Assembly: GCA_002320815.1 (NCBI GenBank)
Contig: DCLA01000092.1
Location: forward strand, 94,147 to 158,146
Direction of reading: 5' to 3'
From: Myxococcales bacterium UBA1660
Lineage (GTDB): Bacteria; Myxococcota_A; Polyangia; Polyangiales; Houyiibacteriaceae
DNA length: 64,000 nucleotides
This document shows positions 48,195 to 57,103 of this stretch, in pieces. The number at the start of each line of letters is the position of its first letter. Position 1 is the stretch's first letter. A model generated the notes under the pieces. It ran no database searches, had not been told where the DNA came from, and was given only the letters and a program-made list of their open reading frames with translations. A program made the translations under genes and the position numbers.

Positions 48195-49700
48195 GTGGAT
48201 CTGGACACGCTCGGCCGCTGGGAGAGCCTCCGGGGCGTCCGCGTGGCGCGCAAGGTGCTGGAGCGCGCCCACGGGGTGACCCTGGCCATCCTCGACTCCG
48301 AAGGGCTCCTGGCCCATCAGCGGGCCGGCGTGCTGTCGACCCCGGTCGCCGTGTGCCGCGCCCTGCTCTTCCATCGAGAGGGCTTCGCGGCCTGCGATGC
48401 CCACTACCGGGCGCTCGGCCGCGGCGCCGGCGACCGGGTGTGCCACGCCGGGCTGCAGACGGCGGTGGTCCCCATCGCGGTGGAGGGCGAGGTCCTCGCG
48501 CACCTGGTGGCCACCGGCTGGGCCCCCAGCGCCGAAGAGCCCGACCGGACGGAGCTGGTCCAGCGGCTCCGCGCCCTCGCCCCCAACGACGACGTGGCCG
48601 ACGCCGCGCGGCGCCTGCCGCTCCTCGACCGCGGGGCCCTGGTCGGCGTGCGTGCCGCCCTGGAGACGGCGGCGGCGGAGATCGTGGCCCACGAAGAGGA
48701 CCGCCGCGCGCGGGCCTCGGCGCCGGAGAGCCCGGGGCTCTGGGGCATGGTGGGGCGCTCCCCGGTGATGCACGCGGTCTTCGAGCTGGTCTCCAAGCTG
48801 GCCCAGAGCGACGCCACCGCGCTCATCCTCGGCGAGAGCGGCACCGGCAAAGAGCTCGCCGCCCGAGCGCTCCACGATCACGGCCCGCGGGCGCGGGGAC
48901 CCTTCGTGGCTCAGAGCTGCGGCGCCACCACCGACGAGCTCCTGGAGAGCCTCCTCTTCGGCCACGTGCGCGGCGCCTTCAGCGGCGCGGACCGGCCCTC
49001 CACCGGCCTCTTCGGCGCGGCCGACGGCGGCACCCTCTTCCTGGACGAGGTGGGCGAGATGTCCGCCGCCATGCAGGCCAAGCTCCTCCGGGTGCTCCAG
49101 GATCGGCGCTATACCCCGGTGGGCGCCACCGCGCCGCGCGCCGCGGACGTCCGGGTGGTCACCGCGACCCACCGGGACCTGCGGGCAATGGTCGACCGGG
49201 GCGAGTTCCGCGAGGACCTCTATTTCCGGTTGCACGTCCTCGTGCTCCGGCTGCCCCCGCTCCGCGAACGGACCGGCGACCTCCCGCTCCTGGTGGAGGG
49301 CTTCCTGGCCGAGGTCCAGGGCGCGCCCCGCAAGGTGGGCGACGCCGCCCTGGAGTGCATCGAGCGCTACGAGTGGCCCGGCAACGTCCGCGAGCTACGG
49401 GCGGAGGTCGAGCGCTGGGCGGTGACCGCCGGCGACGCGCTGACGGTCGAGCCCCGGCACCTCTCGCCGGCGGTCCGCGAGGCGGGCGGCTACTCGCTCG
49501 CCGGCTCGGTGAGCACCCCGGAGGCCCGGGCGGCCGCCGAAGGCGCGGGGACCCTGGCGGAGGCCATCGCCTCCCTGGAGCGGGCGATCATCCAACGCGG
49601 GCTCGAGCGCACCGAGGGCAACCGCACCCAGCTCGCCAAGGAGCTGGACATCAGCCGCACGACGCTGGCGGACCGGCTCAAGCGCTACGACCTGGAGTAG
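48195..49700 (+). CDS. PocR-domain sigma-54-dependent transcriptional activator
   Basis: A 501-residue enhancer-binding protein beginning at GTG 48195. Residues 10-110 resemble a PocR sensory domain, with Cys54 (AVCRALLF), Cys67 (FAACDAHY) and Cys83 (RVCHAGLQ) set out as in PocR proteins that bind small ligands. Residues 185-415 form the AAA+ core: Walker A GESGTGKE (213-220), sigma-54 contact loop GAFSGA (260-265), Walker B GGTLFLDEVGE and the arginine finger region REFREDLYFRL. Residues 460-500 are a Fis-type helix-turn-helix (GNRTQLAKELDISRTTLADR). It should activate a sigma-54 promoter; I found no clear one in the 89-bp divergent gap. Confidence 0.88.
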   Translation: MDLDTLGRWESLRGVRVARKVLERAHGVTLAILDSEGLLAHQRAGVLSTPVAVCRALLFHREGFAACDAHYRALGRGAGDRVCHAGLQTAVVPIAVEGEVLAHLVATGWAPSAEEPDRTELVQRLRALAPNDDVADAARRLPLLDRGALVGVRAALETAAAEIVAHEEDRRARASAPESPGLWGMVGRSPVMHAVFELVSKLAQSDATALILGESGTGKELAARALHDHGPRARGPFVAQSCGATTDELLESLLFGHVRGAFSGADRPSTGLFGAADGGTLFLDEVGEMSAAMQAKLLRVLQDRRYTPVGATAPRAADVRVVTATHRDLRAMVDRGEFREDLYFRLHVLVLRLPPLRERTGDLPLLVEGFLAEVQGAPRKVGDAALECIERYEWPGNVRELRAEVERWAVTAGDALTVEPRHLSPAVREAGGYSLAGSVSTPEARAAAEGAGTLAEAIASLERAIIQRGLERTEGNRTQLAKELDISRTTLADRLKRYDLE

Positions 49701-49702
49701 GC

Positions 49703-51817
49703 TCAGAGCGACTCGCGGACGCGGGTCTCGGCGCCGGCGCGGATGGTGACGGTCTTCTGCACCGGCGGCCGGTTCGGCGAGCGGAAGGTGAGCGTGTGGC
49801 GGCCGGCCGGGAGCTCGATGCGGAAGACCGGGGTCACGCCCAATCGCCGGGAGCCGAGGAAGACCTCGCTCCAGGGCACGGTCATCACGCTGAGGGTTCC
49901 GGTGCCCGAACGCGCCGCTCGCGCGCGGCGCCGGGCCCGTCGGGTGGTCGGTGCGGCCTCGGCCGCGTCGTCGGGAACCTCCTCCCCCGCGCTCTCCCGG
50001 AGCGCCACGCTCAGCGACGCCTCCGCGCCGGGCTGCACCAGGACCAGCTCCGTGTGGGGCTCGTGGCCGTCCAGGGTGAGCTCCACGCTGTGCTCCCCCG
50101 GCGCGAGGCTCACGTCGACCGGGGTCTCGCCGGCGGCCTCGCCGGCGACGGCGACCGCCGCGCCCGGCGGCTGACTGCGGATGCGCACCCAGCCGGGCAC
50201 CGGCGCCACCAGCGCCACGGTGGCGGTGCCGCCGGCGGCGATGGCCACCGTCTCGGTCTCCACGACCTCCTCGCCGTCGATCAGCTCGATCCGGTGGGAG
50301 CCCGCGGCGAGGCTGGCGAGGACCGGCGAGGGACCATGGCTCTCGCCATCGATGCGCACCTCCAGGCCCGCCGGCTCGGTGCTCAGGCGCAGCATCCCGG
50401 AGGCCGGCGCGCCCGCGCGTCCGCGCGCCAGCTCCGGGACGTCCGGAGGCGCCGAAGGGATCTCGGGGCGCGGATCGCCGTCGAACCAGGCCCACATCCC
50501 CGCCCCCAGGAGCGCCGCCGCCAGGGCCGCCACGACGAGGGGCCCGCGGGACCGCCGGGGCTGGGCATCCGACGCGGCCACCCGCAGGGTGTCCATCTTG
50601 GAGTCGGTATCGATGAGCGGCGGGTGCGCGTGGGCGACCACCGACGCCGGGAGCGCCGGGGTGTCGATGTCCGTCCGTTGCTGCTCCTGGCCCGTGAGGG
50701 GCGCGGTGCCCGGCGCCGTGCCGTCGAGGGGCGCCGTTCCCGGCGCTGTTCCGTCGAGCGGCGCCGTCCCGAGGGGCGCGGTGCCGTCGAGCGGCGCGGT
50801 CCCCTGCACGGCGGCGATGGCCGGCACCGTGCCTGCCGCCCGGGGGGAGCGCTGATCCTCGGCGAGGACGTCGGGGAAGAGCGCGCGGACGTAGCGACCC
50901 AGCTCCAACGTGTCCGAGGGTTCCGGCTGGGAGCGGACGAAGGCCTCGAGGTCGGCCCGGAGCTCGAGCGCGCTCGAGTAGCGGTCGCGCCGTTTGGACG
51001 CGAGGGCCCGCTCGGCCACTTCGCGGAGCTTCGGCGGGAGCGCCTTCAGCCGCTTGGCGTCCGGAACCTTGCCCGACGCCGCCATCAGCCGCGCCTTCCG
51101 CGGATCGTCGTGGGGATAGAGCATGTCCCCGGTGACCGCTTCGTAGAGCAGGATGCCCACGTTGAAGAGGTCCGAGCGGGCGTCGAGCTTCTCGCCCCGG
51201 GCCTGCTCCGGCGAGAGGTAGGCGTGCTTGCCGCGCACCATGCCCACCTGGGTGGCCTCGCGTCGCGAGCGGCGCTGGAGCTTGGCGACCCCGAAGTCGA
51301 CGACCTTCACCGCGCCCTCGAAGGACACCAAAACGTTGCTCGGCGTGATGTCCCGGTGGACCAGGCCCACCGGGTGGCCGCCGTCGGTGAGCGAATGCGC
51401 GTGGGCCAGGCCCTCGCAGGTCAGCGAGAGCAGCTTGGCCGCGTGGTGCGGAGGAATGGCGCCGGGCACCCCCACCCGGAAGTTCTCCGCGGCCGCCCGC
51501 GCGATCAACGCCCGCAGGTCGACCCCGCGGACCAGCTCCATGACCAGGTAGCTGGTCTCCTCGTCCTCCCCGAAGTCGTAGACGTGGACCACGTTGGGGT
51601 GGCCCAGCCGGGCGACGATGCGCGCCTCCTCGCGGAAGAGCGCGCGGAACTGCGCGTCCGCCGAGAGGTGCGGGAGCATCCGCTTGATGACGAGATCCCG
51701 CGAGAAGCCCTCCGGGCCCTCTTTCCGGGCCAGGAAGATCTCTGCCATCCCTCCGCGCGCGAGGCGCTTCACCAGGAGGTAGGGTCCGAGCGGAACGCCT
51801 CTCACCGCGCGCATCAT
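49703..51817 (-). CDS. Membrane Ser/Thr kinase with extracytoplasmic PEGA domains (copy 1)
   Basis: A 704-residue kinase. Residues 10-290 are the catalytic domain: glycine loop LARGGMAEIFLA, K45 in VIKRML, H154-R155-D156 in GLVHRDITPSN (Thr in place of the usual Lys of HRDLKPEN, as in many myxobacterial kinases) and DFG at 174-176. Residues 340-376 repeat the unit TAPLDG or GTAP, a flexible linker. A membrane helix spans 426-445. Residues 475-605 and 640-700 are PEGA-like beta domains (STEPAGLEVRIDGESHGPSP; WSEVFLGSRRLGVTP). It closes a six-gene operon, 21 bp after the anchored protein. Confidence 0.9.
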   Translation of the reverse strand: MMRAVRGVPLGPYLLVKRLARGGMAEIFLARKEGPEGFSRDLVIKRMLPHLSADAQFRALFREEARIVARLGHPNVVHVYDFGEDEETSYLVMELVRGVDLRALIARAAAENFRVGVPGAIPPHHAAKLLSLTCEGLAHAHSLTDGGHPVGLVHRDITPSNVLVSFEGAVKVVDFGVAKLQRRSRREATQVGMVRGKHAYLSPEQARGEKLDARSDLFNVGILLYEAVTGDMLYPHDDPRKARLMAASGKVPDAKRLKALPPKLREVAERALASKRRDRYSSALELRADLEAFVRSQPEPSDTLELGRYVRALFPDVLAEDQRSPRAAGTVPAIAAVQGTAPLDGTAPLGTAPLDGTAPGTAPLDGTAPGTAPLTGQEQQRTDIDTPALPASVVAHAHPPLIDTDSKMDTLRVAASDAQPRRSRGPLVVAALAAALLGAGMWAWFDGDPRPEIPSAPPDVPELARGRAGAPASGMLRLSTEPAGLEVRIDGESHGPSPVLASLAAGSHRIELIDGEEVVETETVAIAAGGTATVALVAPVPGWVRIRSQPPGAAVAVAGEAAGETPVDVSLAPGEHSVELTLDGHEPHTELVLVQPGAEASLSVALRESAGEEVPDDAAEAAPTTRRARRRARAARSGTGTLSVMTVPWSEVFLGSRRLGVTPVFRIELPAGRHTLTFRSPNRPPVQKTVTIRAGAETRVRESL

Positions 51818-51838
51818 AGGGCATCGCGCCCCCCGAGA

Positions 51839-52738
51839 TCAGGGGAGCTCGACGGTCCCCGGCGGAAGGCTCCCATCGGGGGCCCCCTCCCCGCCCGCGA
51901 GGCCGACGCCCAGCCCCACCGCGAGGCCCACCGCCGCGACGCCCACCGCGGTCCAGAACCACCACTGGCGGATCAGCGGCCGGGGGAGCTCGTCGCGCAC
52001 GTCCACCCGGAGGGGCCAGTGGGGCTCCGCGGCCCGGCCCACCAAGCGGCCGGCGCCGTCCCGGGCCTCGGCATAGAGCAACATCCGTCCGGTGGTCCGG
52101 GGGGTGGGCACCTCGCCCTCGAACTCGCCCTCGGCGCTCGGCTCGAGCTCGGTGGCCGACCACTCGCGCTCCTCGTCGCTGCGGTGCCGCACGCGCACCG
52201 TCACCACGGCGGGCCCGCCCTCGCCCCGGGCCCGCACCGCCACCGACACCGTGGCCGCCGCGCGGGCCGCCTCGGGCAACTCCGCCACCAGGTCCAGCTC
52301 GGGATCGAGAGCCGCATCGGGGACCTGGGCGCGCCGGAGCTCCTCGACGAAGTTGCGAATCTTCGGCGACCCGCTCGGCTCCCGGAGCGCGTGGTAGGGG
52401 TCGATGCCCAGCATCGCCCGGAAGGCTTCGCGGGCCGCGTCCGGCCGGTCCATGACCACCGCGCTGGCGCCGATGTATTCGAACGCCTCCAGCCGCTGCG
52501 CCGGCGAGGCACCGGACACCGCGAGGGCCCGGTTCATGGCGTCGATGGTCCCCGGGAAGTCGAGCTGCAGGTAGAGCTCGCGGCCGACCTCGAGGTGCCG
52601 CTCGGCGACCTCGGTCGCCGAGCTCGGCGCGCTCGCGTCATCGGCCGCATCGACCGCATCGGGCGCATCATCCGCATCGTCCTGCGCCCGGACCACGCCG
52701 GCCGCGAGCAGCACCGTCAGCAGGATCGTCGCCCTCAC
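51839..52738 (-). CDS. Exported, C-terminally anchored protein paired with the PEGA kinase (copy 1)
   Basis: A 299-residue protein with a signal peptide (MRATILLTVLLAAGVVRAQ), a TPR-like helical region at 42-120 (AERHLEVGRELYLQLDFPGT; IDPYHALREPSGSPKIRNFV), a beta domain at 140-245 and one C-terminal membrane helix (WWFWTAVGVAAVGLAVGLGV) followed by APDGSLPPGTVELP. The protein at 60514-61395 has the same plan and ending (APEGSLGQVSLELR) and also lies beside a PEGA kinase, so the pairs are duplicates. It overlaps the FG-GAP lipoprotein gene by 4 bases. A receptor or substrate-binding role for the kinase is inferred. Confidence 0.72.
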   Translation of the reverse strand: MRATILLTVLLAAGVVRAQDDADDAPDAVDAADDASAPSSATEVAERHLEVGRELYLQLDFPGTIDAMNRALAVSGASPAQRLEAFEYIGASAVVMDRPDAAREAFRAMLGIDPYHALREPSGSPKIRNFVEELRRAQVPDAALDPELDLVAELPEAARAAATVSVAVRARGEGGPAVVTVRVRHRSDEEREWSATELEPSAEGEFEGEVPTPRTTGRMLLYAEARDGAGRLVGRAAEPHWPLRVDVRDELPRPLIRQWWFWTAVGVAAVGLAVGLGVGLAGGEGAPDGSLPPGTVELP

Positions 52739-53922
52739 GAGCCCCAGACCTCCACGGTGCCGTCGGCGCGGAGGAGCACCAGCTCCCGGCCCCGGCCCCG
52801 CACGTCGGCGAAGACGGCGTCGACCACGCCGTCCCCGAGCTCGACCGCGGTGCCCGTCCCGCCGGGGAACCAGCGGCTGCTGCCCTCGGCGCCCCCGAGG
52901 ACGACCACGTCGGCGAGGCAGTCGCCGTCGACGTCGCCCGCGCGCAAGCCCACCGCGGCCCCGCCGGGGCTCGCCGTGGCCTCGAGGAATCCGTCGCCGC
53001 GGTTGAGGGCCAGCGCGAAGCCTTCGGGGCGGAGCACCGCGAGATCCGGGTCCCCGTCGCCGTCCACGTCACCGAGGGCCAGGTCGAGCGCGGTCCAGCC
53101 CGCGGGGGTCGCCCCGGGGGCGATCACCGGGCCGCCGTCGCCGCCGAAGTAGACCTCGATGCCCGCGCCGCCGCCGGCGACGACCTCGTCGAAGCCGTCG
53201 CCGTTCAGGTCGGCCAGGGCGACGGCGCGGGTCGGCGCGCCCGACAGGGTCCGCGACGCGACGCCCGGCGCGCCGGCCGCGAGGCCGTCGGGCCCGCCCA
53301 CGTAGACCCGGGGGCCCTCCCCGGCGTCGCCGAAGGCCGCGGCCTCGCCCGCGAGGGGCAGCGTCGTCTCCCCGTCGGTCAGCGCGCCGCCGGCGAAGCC
53401 CCAGAGCTCGGCGAAGCAGTCGCCGTCGAGGTCGGCCGGACCGACCAGCGACTCCCAAGGGGCGGCCTCGCCGTCGAGGCTCTCGGTCCGGTCGGCGAAG
53501 GCGACGTAGAGCTCGTCGCGGCCGTCTCGGTCGGGGTCCGCCGCCGCGAGCGCCATCGCCCCGGGCGCGCCGCCGAGGGTCTCGGCCGCGCCCCCCGCCC
53601 CGTCGCGGCAAGCGCGGGGTTCGAGCGGGATCGTCGCGCCGGCGAACTCGGCGGTCTGGCTCGCGCGGCCGAGCCGGCGGCCGCCCCGCCAGAGCTCGGC
53701 GCGGAGCTCCACGCTCTCGTCCACCCGATCCCCGGCGAGGAAGGTCAGGGTCCCGGCCGCGGCGTCATAGCCCCGGTCGTACACCACGCCGTCGTCGTCG
53801 AGAGCCAGGAGGCAGAGGCGGCCCGGCGCGGCCGGTACGACCACGTCGGCCACGACCCAGCGCTCGTCACCGCAGGCGGCGAGGACGAGCAGCAGTGCCA
53901 GGGTGCGCGACGGTCCCCTCAC
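52735..53922 (-). CDS. FG-GAP/VCBS-repeat lipoprotein
   Basis: A 395-residue lipoprotein (MRGPSRTLALLLVLAAC, lipobox LAAC). From about residue 125 it has recurrent Asp-rich turns of the FG-GAP/integrin-propeller type: ADPDRDGRDELYVAF, ADLDGDCFAELWGF, ADLNGDGFDEVVAGG, GDVDGDGDPDLAVL and GDVDGDCLADVVVL. Such repeats form calcium-binding beta-propellers at the cell surface. The N-terminal 120 residues are a separate beta domain. It lies in the middle of the kinase operon with 4-base overlaps on both sides, so it may be the extracellular sensor of this system. Confidence 0.8.
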   Translation of the reverse strand: MRGPSRTLALLLVLAACGDERWVVADVVVPAAPGRLCLLALDDDGVVYDRGYDAAAGTLTFLAGDRVDESVELRAELWRGGRRLGRASQTAEFAGATIPLEPRACRDGAGGAAETLGGAPGAMALAAADPDRDGRDELYVAFADRTESLDGEAAPWESLVGPADLDGDCFAELWGFAGGALTDGETTLPLAGEAAAFGDAGEGPRVYVGGPDGLAAGAPGVASRTLSGAPTRAVALADLNGDGFDEVVAGGGAGIEVYFGGDGGPVIAPGATPAGWTALDLALGDVDGDGDPDLAVLRPEGFALALNRGDGFLEATASPGGAAVGLRAGDVDGDCLADVVVLGGAEGSSRWFPGGTGTAVELGDGVVDAVFADVRGRGRELVLLRADGTVEVWGS

Positions 53923-55130
53923 CGAAGGCCGTGCTTGCGGGCCAGCCGAGCCAGGTAGTTGCGGTCGAGGCCGGCCTCCTGGGCTGCGCGGGAGACGTTG
54001 CCGTCGTGGCGGTCCAGGAGCGAGGCCACGTAGCGGCGCTCGAAGGCGTCCACGAGCTGCTCCTTGGCCTCCTTGAAGGGCATGTCCGCCAGGCCGTCCT
54101 CCAGGGGCGGCGCGGAGGGGCGCGCCGGCGCCATGGTCTCGGCCAGGCTGCGTTCCACCAGGTGGGCCAGCTCGCGCACGTTCCCGGCGAAGGCGTGATG
54201 CCGCAGCGGCGCGAGCTCGTCGTCCCCGAGCCCCAGGCCCGAGTGGCCCAGGCGGTCGGCCAGCTCGGCCACCAGGACCGGGAGATCCTCGCGCCGCTCG
54301 CGGAGCGGCGGCAGGACGACCCGGACGGCCGCGATGTGGAAGTAGAGGTCCCGGCGCAGCGCGCCGTCCTGGACCCGCTGGCGCAGGTCGATGCGCGAGA
54401 GACCGATGGGCCGGAAGTCCAGCTCCCCCCGCTCGCGCCGGTCGAGGACGCTCACGAGCTGCTGGGCGGCGCTCCCCCCGATGGCCTCGAGGCGGTCGAT
54501 GGCCAGGGTGCCGCCCGCCGCGCGCTCGACGGCGGCGTCGAGGGGCGCCTGGGGCGCGGTGGGGTCGAAGACCACGAAGGGCCCGCTCGCGCGGCCGGAG
54601 CCCTCGTGGAGGGCGCGGGCCGCGGCGCTCTTGCCGGTCCCCGCCTCGCCCTCGAGGAGGACCGGGGCCTCCAAAGCCGCGGCCGACTCCAGCACGCCGA
54701 ACGCCGTGCGCATCGCCGCCGACCGGCCGACGAGGGGGCCGAAGCGGGTCAGCTCCGGCGCGGCCTCGGGCGCGGGGAGGTCTGCCGGGACCAGCTCGAT
54801 GCGGGTCCGACCGACGGTGATCTCGAAGGGCGGCTGGACGATGGCCGACTCGATGCGCGAGTCGCCCACGAAGGTGCCGTTGCGGCTGTCGAGGTCGCGG
54901 ACCCGGACCCCATCGGCCAGGAGCGAGAGCTCGACGTGGAAGCGCGAGACCGTCCGCTCGGCCACGACGAGGTCCGTCTCCGCGTGACTGCCGACCACCA
55001 GGGTCCCGGCCTCGAGGAGCGCCTCCTTACCGCGCGAGGTGCCGGTGACCACGCGCACCAGCACGCGTCGGAGCACCACGTCGCCACCGGCGCTGGTGGT
55101 GAGGATGCCCGTCTGGGCCGTGCGGATCAT
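53919..55130 (-). CDS. FHA-AAA+-Fis regulator lacking the sigma-54 loop
   Basis: A 403-residue protein. Residues 20-110 are an FHA domain that reads phosphothreonine (TLVVGSHAETDLVVAERTVS, RVRDLDSRNGTFVGD). Residues 130-330 are an enhancer-binding AAA+ domain with Walker A GEAGTGKS (161-168) and the arginine-finger region LRRDLYFHI. Between them the usual 45-residue block holding GAFTGA is shortened and missing, and Walker B reads GTLAIDRLE instead of LDEIGE. A Fis-type DNA-binding helix pair ends the protein (GNVSRAAQEAGLDRNYLARL). It therefore probably cannot remodel sigma-54; a phospho-dependent regulator of another kind is likely, with the operon's kinase as partner. Confidence 0.85.
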   Translation of the reverse strand: MIRTAQTGILTTSAGGDVVLRRVLVRVVTGTSRGKEALLEAGTLVVGSHAETDLVVAERTVSRFHVELSLLADGVRVRDLDSRNGTFVGDSRIESAIVQPPFEITVGRTRIELVPADLPAPEAAPELTRFGPLVGRSAAMRTAFGVLESAAALEAPVLLEGEAGTGKSAAARALHEGSGRASGPFVVFDPTAPQAPLDAAVERAAGGTLAIDRLEAIGGSAAQQLVSVLDRRERGELDFRPIGLSRIDLRQRVQDGALRRDLYFHIAAVRVVLPPLRERREDLPVLVAELADRLGHSGLGLGDDELAPLRHHAFAGNVRELAHLVERSLAETMAPARPSAPPLEDGLADMPFKEAKEQLVDAFERRYVASLLDRHDGNVSRAAQEAGLDRNYLARLARKHGLR

Positions 55131-56335
55131 CGCCGCCTCCGGAGCCCGAGCCCCAGGAGAGCGAGGGCGGCCCATCCCCGGGCGCTCGCGCCGCCGGCGG
55201 CGCAGCCCCCGTCGTCGCGGTCGACGGGGACGGATCCCGGGCCCATGTCCGGGGTCGTCGGCGCCGCGGCGTAGGGACCCACCTCGAGGGTCCGCGGCGC
55301 CGGCGTACAGGTCTCGGCGCCGCTGCCCTCGGAGAGGAAGACGCTGCACCAGACGTCCTCGCCCGGGACGCCCACGCAGATCTTGCAGCCGGTCCGATAT
55401 CCGGACCGGGCGGCCCGCACGACGTACTCGCGGACCGGCAATCGATACTCCCAATACGCACCCTCGGTGATCGGCATGCCCGACGCCACCTCCTCACCCC
55501 CCACGGACTCCACGGTCACCGTCGCGTCGGGGAGGAAGCGTTCCTCCCCGGCGACGCCGACCACACCCCGGAGTCGAAACTGTTCACCGGTCGACCGATC
55601 GACCGCCGCGAGCCACGCCGCCCCAGCGCGCCCTTCGCCATCCGACGAGGGCACCACCCACTCGTCGCCGGTCTCGTCCCAGAGGGCGCTGGTCGCGCCG
55701 CTCCCGGAGCGGAGCCCGTCCCGGACTCCGGCCTCCGCCATCAGCGCGCCCAGCTCGGCATCCGTCACGGCCCGGGCGACCACGACCACCAGCCGCCGGC
55801 CGTCGGAGCTCAGACCCATCCCGGTCCGCGGCATCGGCTGGCATCCGCCGTCATGGCAGGCCAGCGCGACGCCGTCGCGGACCACCGGGATCCCGGAGAC
55901 CACCGTCTCTTGCCAGGGCTCGGCGGGCACCTGGCGGTCCGCGGGGACGAACACCCCGACGCCGCGGCCGTCGAAGCCGAGGACCGCCAGGGTTCCGTCG
56001 TCGACGGTCTCGCTCCAGTGTTCGCCGGCGCCGACGGTGAGGCCCCGGGGCGTGAACGAGGGGAACGAGAAAGGGCCCGCCTGGACGGCGAAGGCCGCGC
56101 CGTCGACGCTCCCGGCCCAGGCGCTCGCGCTGCGGCCCCGCTCCGAGGAGCGCGCCCCGCGGAGGGCGACGTCGTCGGACCCGAGGTCCACGATGGCGAC
56201 GGCGTGCGTGGCGCAGGTGCTCAGTGAGATCCCCGTGGCCAGGGTCCGCGTGGGGCACTGGGCATGCGCGGACGCCGACGCACCGAGCGCGGCGACCACC
56301 ATCCAGCTGCGAAGCGCGAGCACGGCGCGCATCAT
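55127..56335 (-). CDS. Exported phosphodiester glycosidase-like protein with MYXO-CTERM-like tail
   Basis: A 402-residue protein with a signal peptide ending SASAHAQ. Residues 60-250 resemble the NAGPA/phosphodiester glycosidase fold (FAVQAGPFSFPSFTPRGLTV; MPRTGMGLSSDGRRLVVVVA; RDGLRSGSGATSALWD). Residues 270-345 are a carboxypeptidase-regulatory-like beta domain (LRGVVGVAGEERFLPDATVT). The C-terminus GGCAAGGASARGWAALALLG then RRRR resembles the MYXO-CTERM surface-sorting signal. It starts at a double ATG and overlaps the FHA regulator by 4 bases. It is likely displayed on the cell surface; the glycosidase call is moderate. Confidence 0.6.
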   Translation of the reverse strand: MMRAVLALRSWMVVAALGASASAHAQCPTRTLATGISLSTCATHAVAIVDLGSDDVALRGARSSERGRSASAWAGSVDGAAFAVQAGPFSFPSFTPRGLTVGAGEHWSETVDDGTLAVLGFDGRGVGVFVPADRQVPAEPWQETVVSGIPVVRDGVALACHDGGCQPMPRTGMGLSSDGRRLVVVVARAVTDAELGALMAEAGVRDGLRSGSGATSALWDETGDEWVVPSSDGEGRAGAAWLAAVDRSTGEQFRLRGVVGVAGEERFLPDATVTVESVGGEEVASGMPITEGAYWEYRLPVREYVVRAARSGYRTGCKICVGVPGEDVWCSVFLSEGSGAETCTPAPRTLEVGPYAAAPTTPDMGPGSVPVDRDDGGCAAGGASARGWAALALLGLGLRRRR

Positions 56336-56354
56336 AACGGAAACCCGAGCCTTT

Positions 56355-57044
56355 TCAGCCCGCCAACGCCTCGAGGGCTTCGGCGTCGTCCAGGCGGCGG
56401 AAGACCCGCTCGGCGCCCGCCTCGCGGAGGGCGCCGGCGTCGAAGGCGCCGGTGGCGACGGCGACGATCTCCGCGCCCAGCTCCCGGGCCGCGGCGACGT
56501 CGCGCGGGGTGTCACCGACGATGACCACCCGGACCTCGTCGACCGGGACGCCCAGGATCGCGGCGCCTCGCTCGGCGCCGCGGCGCAGGAGCTCGGTCCG
56601 GTCCTCCGCGTCGCAGCCGAAGCCCCCGAAGGCGAAGCGCTCGTCGAGGGCCCCGTGCCGGAGCTTGGCGCGGGCGCCCCGCTCCACGTTGCCGGTCCCG
56701 AGCCCCACCGCGGTGTTCTCGAGGGTCGACACGTGGTCCAGGGACCCGAGGACCCCGGGGATCACGCGGTAGCCCTCGGAGCGGGGCAGCTCGTCGACGA
56801 GGTACTGCAGGTAGCGCTCGATCAGCTCCTGGACGACGGTCTCCTCGAAGGGGCGCCCGGCGATCTCCAGGCCGTGCCGGAGGATGAGCCGGTCGGTCAT
56901 CCCGCCGAGATGGATCCCCTCCAGGGCGTCGGGGTGCCCCACTACCTCGGCGAAGGCGCGCCGCATCGCGCGGCGCCCGGCGCCGCCGGTGACCAGGAGG
57001 GTCCCGTCGACGTCGTAGAGGAGCACGGTCGGTCGGCGGCTCAT
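56355..57044 (-). CDS. HAD-superfamily phosphatase (Gph-like)
   Basis: A 229-residue haloacid dehalogenase-type hydrolase, class I cap. Motif I is LLYDVDGTLLVTGG with the nucleophilic Asp, motif II GLGTGNVERG, and motif IV VVIVGDTPRDVAAARELGAE. It resembles phosphoglycolate phosphatases and beta-phosphoglucomutases. Its stop is 19 bp before the double ATG of the glycosidase-like gene on the same strand, so it probably heads the kinase operon. No substrate can be assigned. It is divergent from the M50 protease gene with 59 bp between. Confidence 0.82.
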   Translation of the reverse strand: MSRRPTVLLYDVDGTLLVTGGAGRRAMRRAFAEVVGHPDALEGIHLGGMTDRLILRHGLEIAGRPFEETVVQELIERYLQYLVDELPRSEGYRVIPGVLGSLDHVSTLENTAVGLGTGNVERGARAKLRHGALDERFAFGGFGCDAEDRTELLRRGAERGAAILGVPVDEVRVVIVGDTPRDVAAARELGAEIVAVATGAFDAGALREAGAERVFRRLDDAEALEALAG

Positions 57045-57103
57045 GGGGACTCCGTAGCAGGTGGAGCCCGGGGGCGCTCGCCGGGGGCACCGAGCCCGGG
57101 ACC

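Noticed and set aside
48353..53152. Plus-strand frame of about 1600 codons spanning five genes
   Set aside because: Low-complexity Arg/Gly/Pro translation, crosses genes on both strands and has no ribosome-binding site or domain.
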